64,000 bases of DNA from contig OU612065.1 of NCBI GenBank assembly GCA_914767715.1, forward strand, positions 29,946,001-30,010,000, read 5' to 3'. This document shows positions 1-10,766 of this stretch, in pieces. This stretch comes from Membranipora membranacea. Taxonomy: Eukaryota > Bryozoa > Gymnolaemata > Cheilostomatida > Membraniporidae. The translations under genes and the position numbers were made by a program. The notes under the pieces are model-generated. The model worked only from the letters and a program-made list of their open reading frames with translations. It searched no databases and was not told where the DNA came from. Positions within the stretch are counted from its first letter, which is position 1. Each line of letters starts with the position of its first letter.

Positions 1-1350
1 GGAGTGTCCTCCTCCATGATATGAATAATCGTACACTATAAATCTGGAGTTATATTCTCCTTGATAATGAGGGCATTACTCCTACTATCAGTGTACATCA
101 GTGGATTTTGAGTCATCAGAGATGGACAAAACTCCCTGGTCTAATTTCCTAATATTTCACATGATTAATGAACTAATATAGAGGAATTTTTGGAATAATG
201 GTGAGGTGTTGATGGGCTTCCTATAATATTAAGGCAATTCAGATACTTCATTGAACATTTATTGATACAATTAATTTATAGTGAGGGCATTTTTCAATGA
301 AATTTAACCCAAAATTTTTATTCTGTTAATCTCAGCACTCCAGGTTCAAATTTTCATTTTTAAATTCCGGTCGTTTCCAAGTTAATGTACAAGAGATCAC
401 TGTATGTTGAGTCCTGTTTTCTTTCAGATATAAATTTTTGATAACAAAGCCTGTAGTCATGAGATGGTGTTCGAGAAAGGAAGATGAGTCCCCAATTACG
501 TTATTAAACTTTGCATGAAATAATGCTGTAACAGATTAATTTCCTGACTCAACTGATTTGCCTTCACCGTATTTACTCTCAAATTTGTAATGAACAAAAA
601 ATATGATGGTTTTCAACCACTACACAAGAATTTCATCTCTTCAAAAGACAGAATTTATGTGCTCTGGACTGTAACAAAGTTTAAAACAGTAAATGATATA
701 AGAAGGATATATTTGGTGATCCATAACAAGCATTTGAAGCCCAGCTTGAGAAATGTAGCATAAAAATATTGTATTAATACTATCATGAGCAAAATTAGTT
801 CCGTACACCTGCATATATAAACTGTTAATAATATTATAAAAAGAAGATAACATATCATGACATATCATGACATATAATATATATTATATTTATATATATT
901 ATTATGTTCAATAATATCTGTTATAGTCAAGATGGTTGATAATATTGCTAATATCAAGGCATTAAAGTGCAACAATATCTATGATAGCAAGCATCATTAG
1001 TATGGAGGGTGGTGATTATAGTGAATGACTAGAAAGACACCAGCAGTTTGATTGGGACGCTAAACCAGGAATAGCTTTGGGCCCGAGCTGTTATGAGTTT
1101 GGGTGGTAGCGCTTCTTCCCTGATCAAAACAATATAGGCACTCAAGCTAAATCCGGAGACAAGATTGTTCATATAATCTGGTATAAAATATGGATTCATT
1201 TAAATATAACCTAGTATGCATCCCTTCTTACAATACTGAATGCTGATTGGCTAACATCACATTCCTGATAAAAAGGGAGGCAACTAGTAAACACGCCAAA
1301 ATCTATAAGTTTCCTATCAACCCCTAAATCGAAACATTGCATCACATAGT
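1..1350. other. Non-coding flank downstream of the kinase gene
   Basis: No coding exon, RNA gene or clear repeat could be supported here. The stretch is AT-rich, with a run of TA-like sequence near 870-905 and a short direct repeat of a catatcatga-type unit near 855-875. It presumably holds the 3' UTR of the minus-strand kinase gene that ends at 1351; no clear AATAAA was found just beyond its stop. Confidence 0.5.
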
Positions 1351-4300
1351 TTATACACCTCTGCCAGAGAATGCGGCCAGCCTTCCTTCTCTAGTAGCTG
1401 GTCTTGAGGACACTTCACCATTGTCAGTATTCCTGGATCGGCGTTGCGTTCGAGGTGACTTACTAGGGCTGACATGTTCCCGATCTCTATGTCTAACACT
1501 GTCCAGACCATCTCCAGCTAGCCTATTACTGTATTCTCCGTTATCCCTGCTATGGTCTGAAGGCGGTAATCCCGTTCTACCGATGTTTTCGTGATGGCCG
1601 CCATGTCTGTCAGGTAATCCCATTCTTCCGATATCTTCGTGATGGCCGCCATGTCTGTCATCATGATTGTGGGTTCTACCGTGACTTCCATTATCTCCAA
1701 GATTCATTCTTCCGATTCTGTCATGATGCCCTCCATGCCCTTCATCGTGGTTACTGCTTCTGCTATGATTTCCGAGATTCATCCTTCCTAGTCTTGCAGA
1801 GGGTTCAATTTCATGATGGTCACTAGCTCTGCCTCGATGTGATCTTTCTCTATGTGTCGATGGTTCCGAGGTCTCGTGTAATTTGGCTCTCTCCAACGCT
1901 CGTTGTTTCTTTCTTTCCTCGTGTCTCGCCAACCAGTCGACTTCTGGTTCCGGATCCACATGATGATCATGGATGTGTTTAGCTCCATGTAGCTTTGAGT
2001 GATCAATTATATGTGTGTTCGAAAGTTTTTTGGTCATGAATGACGAGCTGAATTTCTCGAGTCGATTCATGGCGACCACAACTCTGATGGCTTTCTGAAA
2101 AAGAAACAATTATGGTTCAACTTTCAAGCAGTAAGCTGCCACTGAAGGTATTAGATAGGGCATTTAGATGTTGATACATTGCGTGATGCAAAAAGATTCA
2201 CATTCTACCCTAAGGCTTCTAAGTGATGACCCTAGCATAACATCAAATTCACTTGGCTCCAAATTTTGGAGCTCAATCGCATTCTGTGGATAATTAGCCT
2301 GGTCACATGGACAAAAATAGTGGCAAATACCCTGGAGATTTTATGCTCAAGTTTATCCCACAATGCAATTTGCTGTATTTTAACTATTTTTGTAACTAAC
2401 CTTCCATTTATTTCTAGCGTAGAATTTCAGATGGAACTTTTTAGACAGATGTCTGGTGGTTTGTGTTTTTGTGATCTTCTGCAGCCAGCTATGCTTCATA
2501 CATTCTGCCGCTGTAGGTCGCTTCCTGATAATGGGAACACAATATCTCATATGAAAGAAAATAATGTATTGATGGAAAGCCTCCGCTAACTAGCACCCCT
2601 TTGTGAATACTAATTTAATTTCTAACTTCAGAATAATTCTTCCCAGAGAAAGGAATTGTCTCACCCAAGTTTTCCTGACCATTCCACTGAAGCTGACCAC
2701 ACTCAGAAGAGAGATACAATATGAAGCAATCTCAATGGCTTAGATATCTGTATATGTTAATACATCATTTAAGTCTCATTATAATAAAACAAAGGGAACC
2801 GGTGCCTCATACAATCGAGTGATTTACCTTGGATCTTTTACCAAAAGCTGCTTGATGAAATCTTTGCATCCATCCGTTATTGCCTCAAACTCCTCAGCGT
2901 CAAAGTCAAACTTAGCATTCAGTATGTTACAGGTTGTCTCGTTATCATAGTCGCCAAGAAACGGTGAAAGGCCAGACACTCTGCAGAAATAATAGCTAGC
3001 TTACAAAGTAAATACAAGTAAGACATGGATTTCTATTGTTCTTCCAGTGATTTTTGCACAATCTAACAGATTGAGTATTTTAATGTCTCTTCAATAATGA
3101 GTGATGTGTGCCTCTCCTTGAAGTATTGACAGTCCCATTATAGCCTGATAAGTTTTTGGTCAAATAGTTGAGGTTTAAACCAGGGAAAATTCAGGCCTGA
3201 TACTGTAGTGATGTTAGCACATGGTTTAGTCTTAGTGTTCAGGCTCATAATTGAAAGGAGGTAGTTTGCCATATTATTTTCAGGTAAAACATATAATGCG
3301 AATTTGATGGTGACCCATCCTGAGCACTTTTTTTACCACTTTCATTTATTTCATTCCATTAGCGGAATTTTTTCCAATAGTGCCGAAAAAAAGAAGAAAA
3401 GGGAAAAGAAATCTTGAGTATGAAAGCTTTGTTTGCGAGATGACATTACTCACAGTACATAACAGATAACTCCCACACTCCACATGTCAGTGGCAGGTGA
3501 CACGTCCTCAAAGTTAGCTACCTCAGGTGCCATAAACTCCAGAGTACCTGCCATAGTCTTCACATGCTTTCCCTCTTGGTAGGAGAGGGCCAGCCCAAAG
3601 TCTATTATCTTGATTCTTGTTCCAGTCTTGGCCACACAAACGACATTCTCTGGCTACAAATAATATTTCAAACATATTAGATTTTATATGTTTCTCCATA
3701 TGACTATTTCATAACCTCAATCATCTTATGAATATTGTGTCACCTCATTCCCAACCTTCAAGCATGACAAATTATTGCTCATATAGAACGCTATGAAAAT
3801 ATTCAAATTGAGGTGCAAACAGACAGCTATGAAACGTTGTTTTTTGGTTATTCAAACCTGAATGCTATCTAGCATATCAACTTCCTAAGGGATAGCATGT
3901 TTGACCAGAAGTTATCTACTTGTGTTTTGTGAGGAGACAACCACAAGGTACAGCACATAATGTTTTATTTTGTTAGTGGTTTTTTTTTCAATACTTTTAA
4001 TGGCATGGACTTTTATTGGTTGACTCTCATAGATATACCTTCATATCAAGATGTATGACATTCTGGGAGTGTATGTATGACAAGCCATCTACTATCTGCC
4101 TCATAAACAAGATGGCTACTCTTTCTGTCAGGTTGAAATCTGGATCCACCACACGATCAAACAACTCTCCACCTTCAACTCTGTAAAATATTGTAGAAAC
4201 AATCAAAAGCACTGATATATATTATATGGATGAGGGGAACACATTTCTCATCTTTGATTTGTCTACAAGTTCAGAAACGTAATATAGCTACCATTGATCA

Positions 4301-7300
4301 ATAAATTCATATCAATGATCAAAACCTTCCTTGTCTGCCAGCTGGATCAAAAGTGCATACTGACATTCTTCAATGAACATTTCGTAAGCAGGAATGTATT
4401 TGTAGATAGCAATTTAGCAGTCGGAATTGGCATATGCCAGTATCATGAGTCATTAAAAGCTTCTTTAAATGTTTTTTTTACTGAAATGCTGTATTTTTCA
4501 AGACACAGGAACACTAAAAATTGAGTGATTTTTTATCCCTGTCCCACTAACACATGTTGGAGGAAGGATAATAGGTGCCTGAAAATTCAGACGTATTTGC
4601 TTGGACGCAGACTGTTATTTATTCATGTGTATTTATGAATCACTAGTTTTTGGTCTGTATGAGGAACAGGATTGGCAGATGATATAATTTACACACAGGC
4701 TTTTACTATAGAGTTCAGTGGACTTGCATAACAGTCAGCATGAGAACATTGCCAGGCAGACATAAATATATACAGGTTTTCGGAATTCCCGATTGCTAAT
4801 TGGGGGATTCTGACAGAAAAGGAAAAATGTCTTCCTGATTATGTGGAAATTTGTACATGTATCAGAATAATTTGGTATACTTAGCATAAAGCACACATAA
4901 TTCATCCAGAAATAGTATGACTCTCCGAACGGCTAATCAGACGTGGCTAGGGAAATTTTACATCTATTTGAGGAAGTCTAGTTTCTGCGCTCAGACTCAG
5001 AGTGGTTTTGCTTTATCGCAATCTTTACTCAAACTCGTCCCTGAACAGTTGTAGAGTTTTAGAAGCTTCACAATTTTTTTTGAACTTTGTACTTGGAAAA
5101 AAAAAAGAAAAATAGTCAAGACATGCTTGTCTCAGACACTTGGCTTCTGTTTATCAAATTTTAGTTTTCCCAGGTACTTTGGAACAATTCCCTGGTTTTA
5201 ATACCATTCCGTTGGGAGTTGCCCCTTTTCCAAAAGGGGTGAAAGCCTTCAGATTCAGGATGAAAACAATTAAAATTCATCAGTGACGGTCAATCTGATA
5301 GTTACTGGTGAGCAACAAAATATGGCAGGCTCACATGATATATAGCTAATCTGCGTACAGCGAATCAAAATTTAAATAATATTTAATCTTATCTCTACAA
5401 CAGAATATATTTTATGCATATGCATATCATTCAGGGTTTGGGTCCTATTTTTCCTCTTGATTCGACATGGCCCCATAAACTCACAGTTCCATAACTATAC
5501 ACATCTGGCGATCTTTTTCATATGCATCATAGAGTTGTAACACTCTGTTGTGTTTGAGTTTTGACTGTATCTCGATCTCTCTCTTGACAGCGATCTTGTC
5601 CGGGTCGCTATGAATAGATATAAACTTAGCTGCCAGCTTTAGCTCTGTAGAGACTTCTGTACATCTCTTAACCTCTCCGAATTTACCTCTACAAAGCAAA
5701 GTATAATAATTTACTTATATTTTGTTATAATTTTAATTAGCTAAAATTAACAGCATGCAACTCGGAAAACAACGTAAATCTACAATATACGTATAGAGCG
5801 CCGTTAAATATTCAAATATAAATCTAGACCTGCTGTTTACTGAAACAAATTGTTGTTGTTAGAGCAAAGCGTGCAGTGCGAATGATATACAGTGTAATAT
5901 CAATATTCGATGTAGGTATGTTGGCTCCACTGATTTATAATACTGTATTATATATCAGTGGTTGGCTCTAAAAATCAGGTCATCTTATATGTTGTTGGTC
6001 AGTTTTAATTACATCTTGGTATGTATTTATGTAGCTGTCGATGAAATCAGCATTTTATGATAGAACTGGTCAGGTTTCACATGTGGTAATGATCGAATTA
6101 CTGCATGCCCATTAACAACCTTAATGATGCATTTAACATTTTGTAGATGGAATAATAAAATGTAATTTCTTCCATCATGAGACTAGAAGCTTTGCAAGCT
6201 GACGAAAGTATATCAACATGTGTGGTGGATGTGAAGACTTGTATGTATCAGACACGGAAAGTACTGATAGATGAAGTTTTGCATGCTGGCAATGCAAACA
6301 AAGAAACTGTACGTATATACATGTACATATGTATGTTACTGTTAACATTATGTATGTAAACATGAAAAATATTCATTGAGGGGATCTTGATGCTTCAACG
6401 AACTCTCCCCACAATATAACTCCTACGGACTATCCATGTGACAACCCACTCGATACAGTGACATGTCCAAAGAAATGAAGATCAATTTAACGGTGCCTGT
6501 TGAACCAGGACTTTTACTCAAAAAAAGAGAATACTACCTGCTAACCGAGACATCATCCAGCTCAGCAGGTTATTAAACTGCAACAACATTTTTGGGAACG
6601 AACCTGCCAAGTAGTTCACCAATCTCAAACTCTTTAGTGACCCATCTATCTCTATAAATCTTAACATCTCTGGGATCAAACGGAGAAACCTCACCTTTTA
6701 TAGAAAAAACAAAGGCATATTTTGGCGACAGATCTAATCTTATCAGAGTGATGGTAGTTTCACACTCATACAAACGATTGATTCGCTCTAGACCAAGTTT
6801 GGTCTGTTTTGCCTGCATTCGGAGTTGCTCCCCCTGCGGCGTGACCAGCAGAAGGAAGCAACTGGAATGCAGGCAATTGGATTGAACTTGATCTAGATTC
6901 GCTCTTACCATCATGACAAAAGCTCTATAAACTGACTTGAGGACTCATTGAGGACAAAATTAACATATAAATTCTACATTATGTGATGTTGTTTGCTGTG
7001 ACACTGCTGATGTATTGCATGCAAAGATTTTGGGAGCTCTGGGTGGGGGCTAAAAACTGGGTTGAGGGGGCTGTAACGATGGGGGAGAAAAGATGAGTTG
7101 TCTTACCCAATGATTTGTTTACAGCTCTACAAATTGATGCTTATAGTTAGAAATCCTATAAATGGATATAAAATGTGGTTCGTAGAAACAATCGTAGACA
7201 ATATTCTGATACAATATGATACTCTAATGATACTTCAATATGTCCGAAGAATAAGAGAGAATGAGAGAAAACAGCATCAAAGTAAGAAACTAATCGTAGC

Positions 7301-7362
7301 ATACCTTCCTCTTCAGGATCAATAGCATTCTTCTTAGCGTATGCGACTTTACGCCGACTCAT
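1351..7362 (-). CDS. Myosin light chain kinase-like Ser/Thr kinase
   Basis: Likely a Ca2+/calmodulin-regulated kinase that phosphorylates myosin regulatory light chain. Exons (minus strand): 7362-7305 (start MSRRKVAYAK), about 6833-6604, 5688-5485, 4180-4039, 3653-3454, 2980-2828, 2524-2401, 2094-1351. Phases agree from 6604 to the stop; the join between the first two exons does not, so an N-terminal exon or acceptor is still missing. Visible motifs are the Gly loop LGRGKFGEV, ATP lysine in LAAKF, catalytic HLDMK, DFGLA, APE, and HSWL at the end of the kinase fold. The calmodulin-binding helix ARNKWKKAIRVVVAMNRL follows at once, matching the place of the smooth-muscle MLCK autoregulatory segment. 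Partial FN3-like sequence may precede the kinase; no Ig domains are seen. The last exon adds a 248-residue His/Arg/Gly-rich tail. It could also be called a DAPK/CaMK relative, but WSVGVICYVLVSGLSPF and the KTGTRIK sequence before DFG favour MLCK. Confidence 0.85.
1560..1760 (-). repeat. Tandem repeats coding a His/Gly-rich kinase tail
   Basis: Imperfect coding repeats in the last kinase exon encode units of the type DRHGGHHENIGRTGL and GHGGHHDRIGRMNL, four times with variable spacers. Copies at about 1585-1610 and 1640-1660 share the stretch gtgatggccgccatgtctgt on the plus strand, which points to recent DNA-level duplication. Confidence 0.75.
5937..5961. repeat. Short imperfect palindrome upstream of a kinase exon
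   Basis: The arms CCACTGAT and ATCAGTGG flank an AT-rich centre (ttataatactgtattatat). It lies in a kinase intron. Function unknown; it may be the tip of a decayed fold-back element. Confidence 0.35.
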
Positions 7363-8145
7363 GATGAACACTAGCTGGATGAAGCGCTCAAATGTTTGCT
7401 GCCGCTTCACGTTGTTTACTCTCCCTCCCACCCACCACAGTAGAGTTCAACTTGTTGATGATCAATGCCTGATGATCATAGATGAGTTAGGTTTGCTTTG
7501 TCTGAAGGTTACCTTTAATTACTTAGACTCCACTCTCCTTATTTCCAATGAGAAGTGCAAAAGTCAGCACAGGTTTTATATAAGGTTACACTGATACAGA
7601 ATGCCAATGTTCGGCAAAGCAATTAATTAGCATTAGAGTAATTACTCATTAAGGGTGTTATGAAGTGAGTGCCTTGAACACTGTTCAGTTGTTCTTATGT
7701 AAACAGCAATTTGGTCATAATAAGCTGGCATTACGATGCCAAGCTAGAAGTTAGAGACCAATGGCCAGATAACTTCGAGAATGAACTCATTTAAATCTGG
7801 TTCAATCCCTGACAAATATCTTATGTAGCATCTGTCCTGAATTTGAATCAATTGTGGGAAACATAGCCAATCCAGGTTGGGGTGTCTGAGGGACGAAATA
7901 TTGCTCAACATCTTAGTTTCGCAATGTGCAGCATAGAAACTATATCAAATTAAAATAGAGTTATCCTCTGATATCATGTGAGAACACAACTCAGAATATA
8001 TCAATAGTTTTACATTCTTACGCTTGGCCAGGCCTGTGGAAATATCCATTAATTTCACAGATTGTAGCAAATGCACAAAATTGCTATCTGAATCTAAGTC
8101 AATGAATATGTTACGTTCTTGGTAAAATTTTTCATGTGCAAACAG
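7363..8145. other. Intergenic spacer between kinase and DNAJC24-like gene
   Basis: Both flanking genes are on the minus strand. The stretch should contain the kinase promoter/5' UTR on the low side. No exon, RNA gene or recognisable element was found; open frames here are short and without family resemblance. Confidence 0.4.
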
Positions 8146-8151
8146 TTTATT
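8146..8151 (-). terminator. AATAAA polyadenylation signal of DNAJC24-like gene
   Basis: A canonical AATAAA reads on the minus strand 29 nt past the stop codon at 8180, which makes a very short 3' UTR plausible. Confidence 0.6.
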
Positions 8152-8179
8152 ATGCTAAAATATAAATGATTTCCTACAA

Positions 8180-8635
8180 TCATCCAGGCGTTTCATAAGT
8201 ATTACTGCTCTCCCCATCAGTGTGTGGATAAACTATTTTGATACACAAGCTGCAAGATGGGCATGCTGCATACTCAAATTTGAGTAAAACATATACACTG
8301 GTGATTGTAAAATCATCTCCACATCTGCACGGCAAACTATATTCTTCAGATTCAGAGTTATGCTCTAACTCATCAAGTTCGACCATTTCTTGTATGGGCA
8401 GCTCCTGATAAAACTGTCTTTGGTGCCAACAAGCATCATAAGCTAGCCTCAGGGAGTCATCACTCAGAACTTTGTAGGCCTGATTTATTCTGACAAAGAG
8501 TCTGTGATGTTCCAATGAGTCATCTAGTGGATGCGAGTCTGGGTGATGTAGCTTAGCTAACTCCCGATATTTTTGCTTCAACTGATTTCCTGTGCTATCC
8601 GCGGTGCATTGCAGTATAGCATACAGATCTTCCAT
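8180..8635 (-). CDS. DNAJC24: DNAJC24/DPH4-like J-domain zinc protein
   Basis: Cytosolic J protein that, in other eukaryotes, takes part in the first step of diphthamide synthesis on elongation factor 2 and stimulates Hsp70. It is 151 aa, close to the usual 149. The J domain occupies about residues 2-70 with the HPD motif at 31-33 (KLHHPDSHP). The C-terminal DPH-type zinc finger has the pairs CRCG and CPSC. The start is MEDLYAIL: just upstream lies a good 3' splice site (pyrimidine tract then CAG, exon beginning at 8659), so the 5' UTR is split by an intron, while the whole coding region is one exon. An in-frame ATG at 8686 falls in that intron and was not used. Next to histone H1 on the same strand, with no functional link implied. 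Confidence 0.9.
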   Translation of the reverse strand: MEDLYAILQCTADSTGNQLKQKYRELAKLHHPDSHPLDDSLEHHRLFVRINQAYKVLSDDSLRLAYDACWHQRQFYQELPIQEMVELDELEHNSESEEYSLPCRCGDDFTITSVYVLLKFEYAACPSCSLCIKIVYPHTDGESSNTYETPG

Positions 8636-8659
8636 TTTTTTTGTTTCGCTTGACAGTTT

Positions 8660-9268
8660 CTGTAAAAAAAAACAGACTATCATCAATTTGGGTCAGTAGT
8701 TTATACACTCAAAGGATGGAAGAATCAATCTATTTGATCCACAACTCCAGCGCCACCTGACAGTTAATAGCAATCACACTAATCAATAATGCCACCTCAT
8801 ACACCACACACTATTGCTCCTAAATTAACAGTCTTAGTGGACCCCTTGGAGTGATGAGCTAACTTTTCATCACAGATTTGGAGTGAGAAGGAAGTATAAA
8901 ACCTGAGGGTTTGAAAAATAATTTTAATTTGAGTGGCCTTGGGAGCATCATAGATGAGATCATTGGCCCAATTTAACCTGATTAGAGTAATAAAAAGTTT
9001 TGTACTGATGAAGCATAAGTTTTTGGATATGTCACAAAGCCTCAAGACTGCTCAACATACTCCCGAAAATGTGAAGAAATTTCATATTTGGTATAGCTGG
9101 CTGATCAGTTTACCTAAAGGGCCCAATTTAAATCTCCTGCTTAATTGTGACAGCATGATTTAATTTAGGAAACCGACTGCCCTAATCGTGGTCATTGTAA
9201 AAAGGCAATCAGGTGGCGTACAAATAACCCAAACAAGTTTCATTATGAAAATGACCATACATGGTCTG
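8660..9268. other. Spacer between H1 and the DNAJC24-like coding exon
   Basis: Holds the 5' UTR intron, presumed first exon and promoter of the DNAJC24-like gene, and the region past the H1 3' processing site. No other gene or repeat was recognised. Confidence 0.4.
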
Positions 9269-9281
9269 AACAACTCTTTGG
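9269..9281 (-). promoter_or_regulatory. Histone downstream element-like purine tract
   Basis: On the minus strand, CCAAAGAGTTGTT lies about 12 nt past the histone stem-loop. It resembles the U7-snRNA-pairing purine-rich element (AAAGAG core) that directs cleavage of replication-dependent histone mRNAs. Confidence 0.65.
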
Positions 9282-9292
9282 TAGGAGATGGT

Positions 9293-9308
9293 GGCCCTGA
9301 AAAGGGCC
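9293..9308 (-). terminator. Histone mRNA 3' stem-loop
   Basis: GGCCCTTTTCAGGGCC reads on the minus strand 33 nt past the H1 stop. It is the standard histone stem-loop: six paired bases, a UUUC-type four-base loop, GG at the base and ACCA following. It marks a non-polyadenylated, S-phase-coupled histone message bound by SLBP. Confidence 0.95.
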
Positions 9309-9341
9309 GATTTGGTTAGTATAGAAATGTCACATGTGTTT

Positions 9342-9929
9342 TCATTTCTTGGCAGGTGCCTTCTTTGCAGCAGGCTTCTTGGCAGCCGGTTTCTTTGCTG
9401 CGGGCTTCTTGGCAGCAGGTTTCTTCACTGCTGTCTTCTTTGGGGTCTTGGTCTTCTTAGCTGGTGCCTTCTTTGCCTTAGCTGGAGATTTTGCCTTCTT
9501 GGCAGCTGGCTTTTTAGCTTTAGCAGGAGACTTTTTGGCAGCAGGTTTCTTGGCAGCCTTCTTTGCAGGTGACTTGGCCTTCTTAGCAACAGGCTTCTTT
9601 GCTGGTTTCTTCTTTGGCTCCACTTTAGCTGCAGCAGAGAGCTTGAAGGATCCAGATGCTCCTACACCCTTGGTCTGCACAAGCTTTCCACTAGTCACAG
9701 CGGTCTTCAGGTATGCCTTGATGTAATGAGCCAGCTTGCCGCAGTCCACATTGTAAGTAACAGTCATGTACTTCTTGATAGCTGGAAGTGAAGATCCTTT
9801 CCTGTCTTTGAGGGTTTTGATAGCAGCATTGACCATCTCAGCTACTGGTGGATGAGTAGGTGCAGCTCTAGGCTTAACTGTCTTCTTGACTACCTTCTTA
9901 GGCGAAGCTGGTGCTGCTGTGTCTGCCAT
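9342..9929 (-). CDS. H1: Linker histone H1
   Basis: Binds linker DNA at the nucleosome entry/exit site. One exon, 195 aa, no introns, as usual for replication-dependent histones. A short basic N-terminus ([20 protein letters not shown]) leads into the winged-helix H15 globular domain at about residues 24-98 ([35 protein letters not shown]). The C-terminal tail is almost wholly Lys/Ala/Pro, in repeats such as [12 protein letters not shown] and several SPAKK/SPAK sites typical of DNA-binding, CDK-phosphorylated H1 tails. It has a TATA box upstream and a histone stem-loop plus downstream element after the stop. No core histone gene lies in the window, so it is a solitary H1 copy here. Confidence 0.97.
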   Translation of the reverse strand: MADTAAPASPKKVVKKTVKPRAAPTHPPVAEMVNAAIKTLKDRKGSSLPAIKKYMTVTYNVDCGKLAHYIKAYLKTAVTSGKLVQTKGVGASGSFKLSAAAKVEPKKKPAKKPVAKKAKSPAKKAAKKPAAKKSPAKAKKPAAKKAKSPAKAKKAPAKKTKTPKKTAVKKPAAKKPAAKKPAAKKPAAKKAPAKK

Positions 9930-10016
9930 GTTGATTAGTGTATTTTCTAGTAGATACTAAAATTTGTTTCAAAACTGTGTGAGGATTGAGTGATGTAGAA
10001 CTAGGAGACACTTTGG

Positions 10017-10024
10017 TTTATATA
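10017..10024 (-). promoter_or_regulatory. TATA box of histone H1
   Basis: TATATAAA reads on the minus strand about 90 nt upstream of the H1 start codon, as expected for a histone promoter with a short leader. A clear H1-specific AAACACA box was not found upstream. Confidence 0.7.
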
Positions 10025-10766
10025 GCGAAGTCTGGTTCAATGCGGGCGTCTTAGAGATTAAAGACAAAGAAGATGAAAATTTTCTGAAAACTGAAGAAAT
10101 TTGTGCTCTAAGGTTTTTTAAAAAGCCACTCCTGTCAATATTTTATGACATTACTAATAAAAATATGGTACCATCTTACCTAGAACATGTTGAAATTCAA
10201 TAAAACAGAAATAAATATAATGAAATCTTAGGCTTAAACATACTATTAAGGGGGTAATTGGTGGTCTTCCAACTTGAGAATCATAGTTTGTTGACTGCAT
10301 CACCAATTTTACCTTATTGCAGGACCCATATGCACTACTTCACTTACCCGGAGGCTAGCCCAATATGTTTTCTCAAGTATATTGCTACCTTCTGTTCTTT
10401 TCAATAGCTTGCAAGTCTTCAGATTGAGATATCAAAAGTGTCTAAGAAACCTAACATTTAGTAACTTGGTGGACATTATTTAGTCTGAGTTCCAAGATAA
10501 TCTCATGGATTTTGAGGTTGTCCAGTACCCTATTTTGAGAACTTGCATCTATATTACCAAGAATGCATTATGATGCTGTGAAACATTTTCAGCAATAGTA
10601 CCAAACTATGACCCGGAAGTTCATATTGACAAAAAATAATATTCTGGCAACTGGGAAGGGTATAATAAAAGACTGAAGGCCCAGGACAGGTGACAGAACA
10701 GATTTCCCTTTTCTTATTAAACTGCATAGGAATGTCTTGCCTCTAAACTTCTCTCCATCTACCAAA
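10025..10766. other. Divergent intergenic region between H1 and PTPN9-like gene
   Basis: Holds the H1 upstream promoter on the minus strand and the presumed promoter/5' UTR of the plus-strand PTPN9-like gene. Sequence is AT-rich; no other coding exon or repeat was recognised. Confidence 0.45.

Noticed and set aside
2640-2730. Kinase exon coding a VRKTW-like calmodulin segment
   Set aside because: Phases fit, but it lacks the HSWL end of the kinase fold; the exon 2524-2401 supplies both that and the KWK segment.
9334-9726. Plus-strand frame rich in Phe, Ala, Gly and Leu
   Set aside because: It is the complement of the Lys/Ala-rich histone H1 tail and has no independent support.
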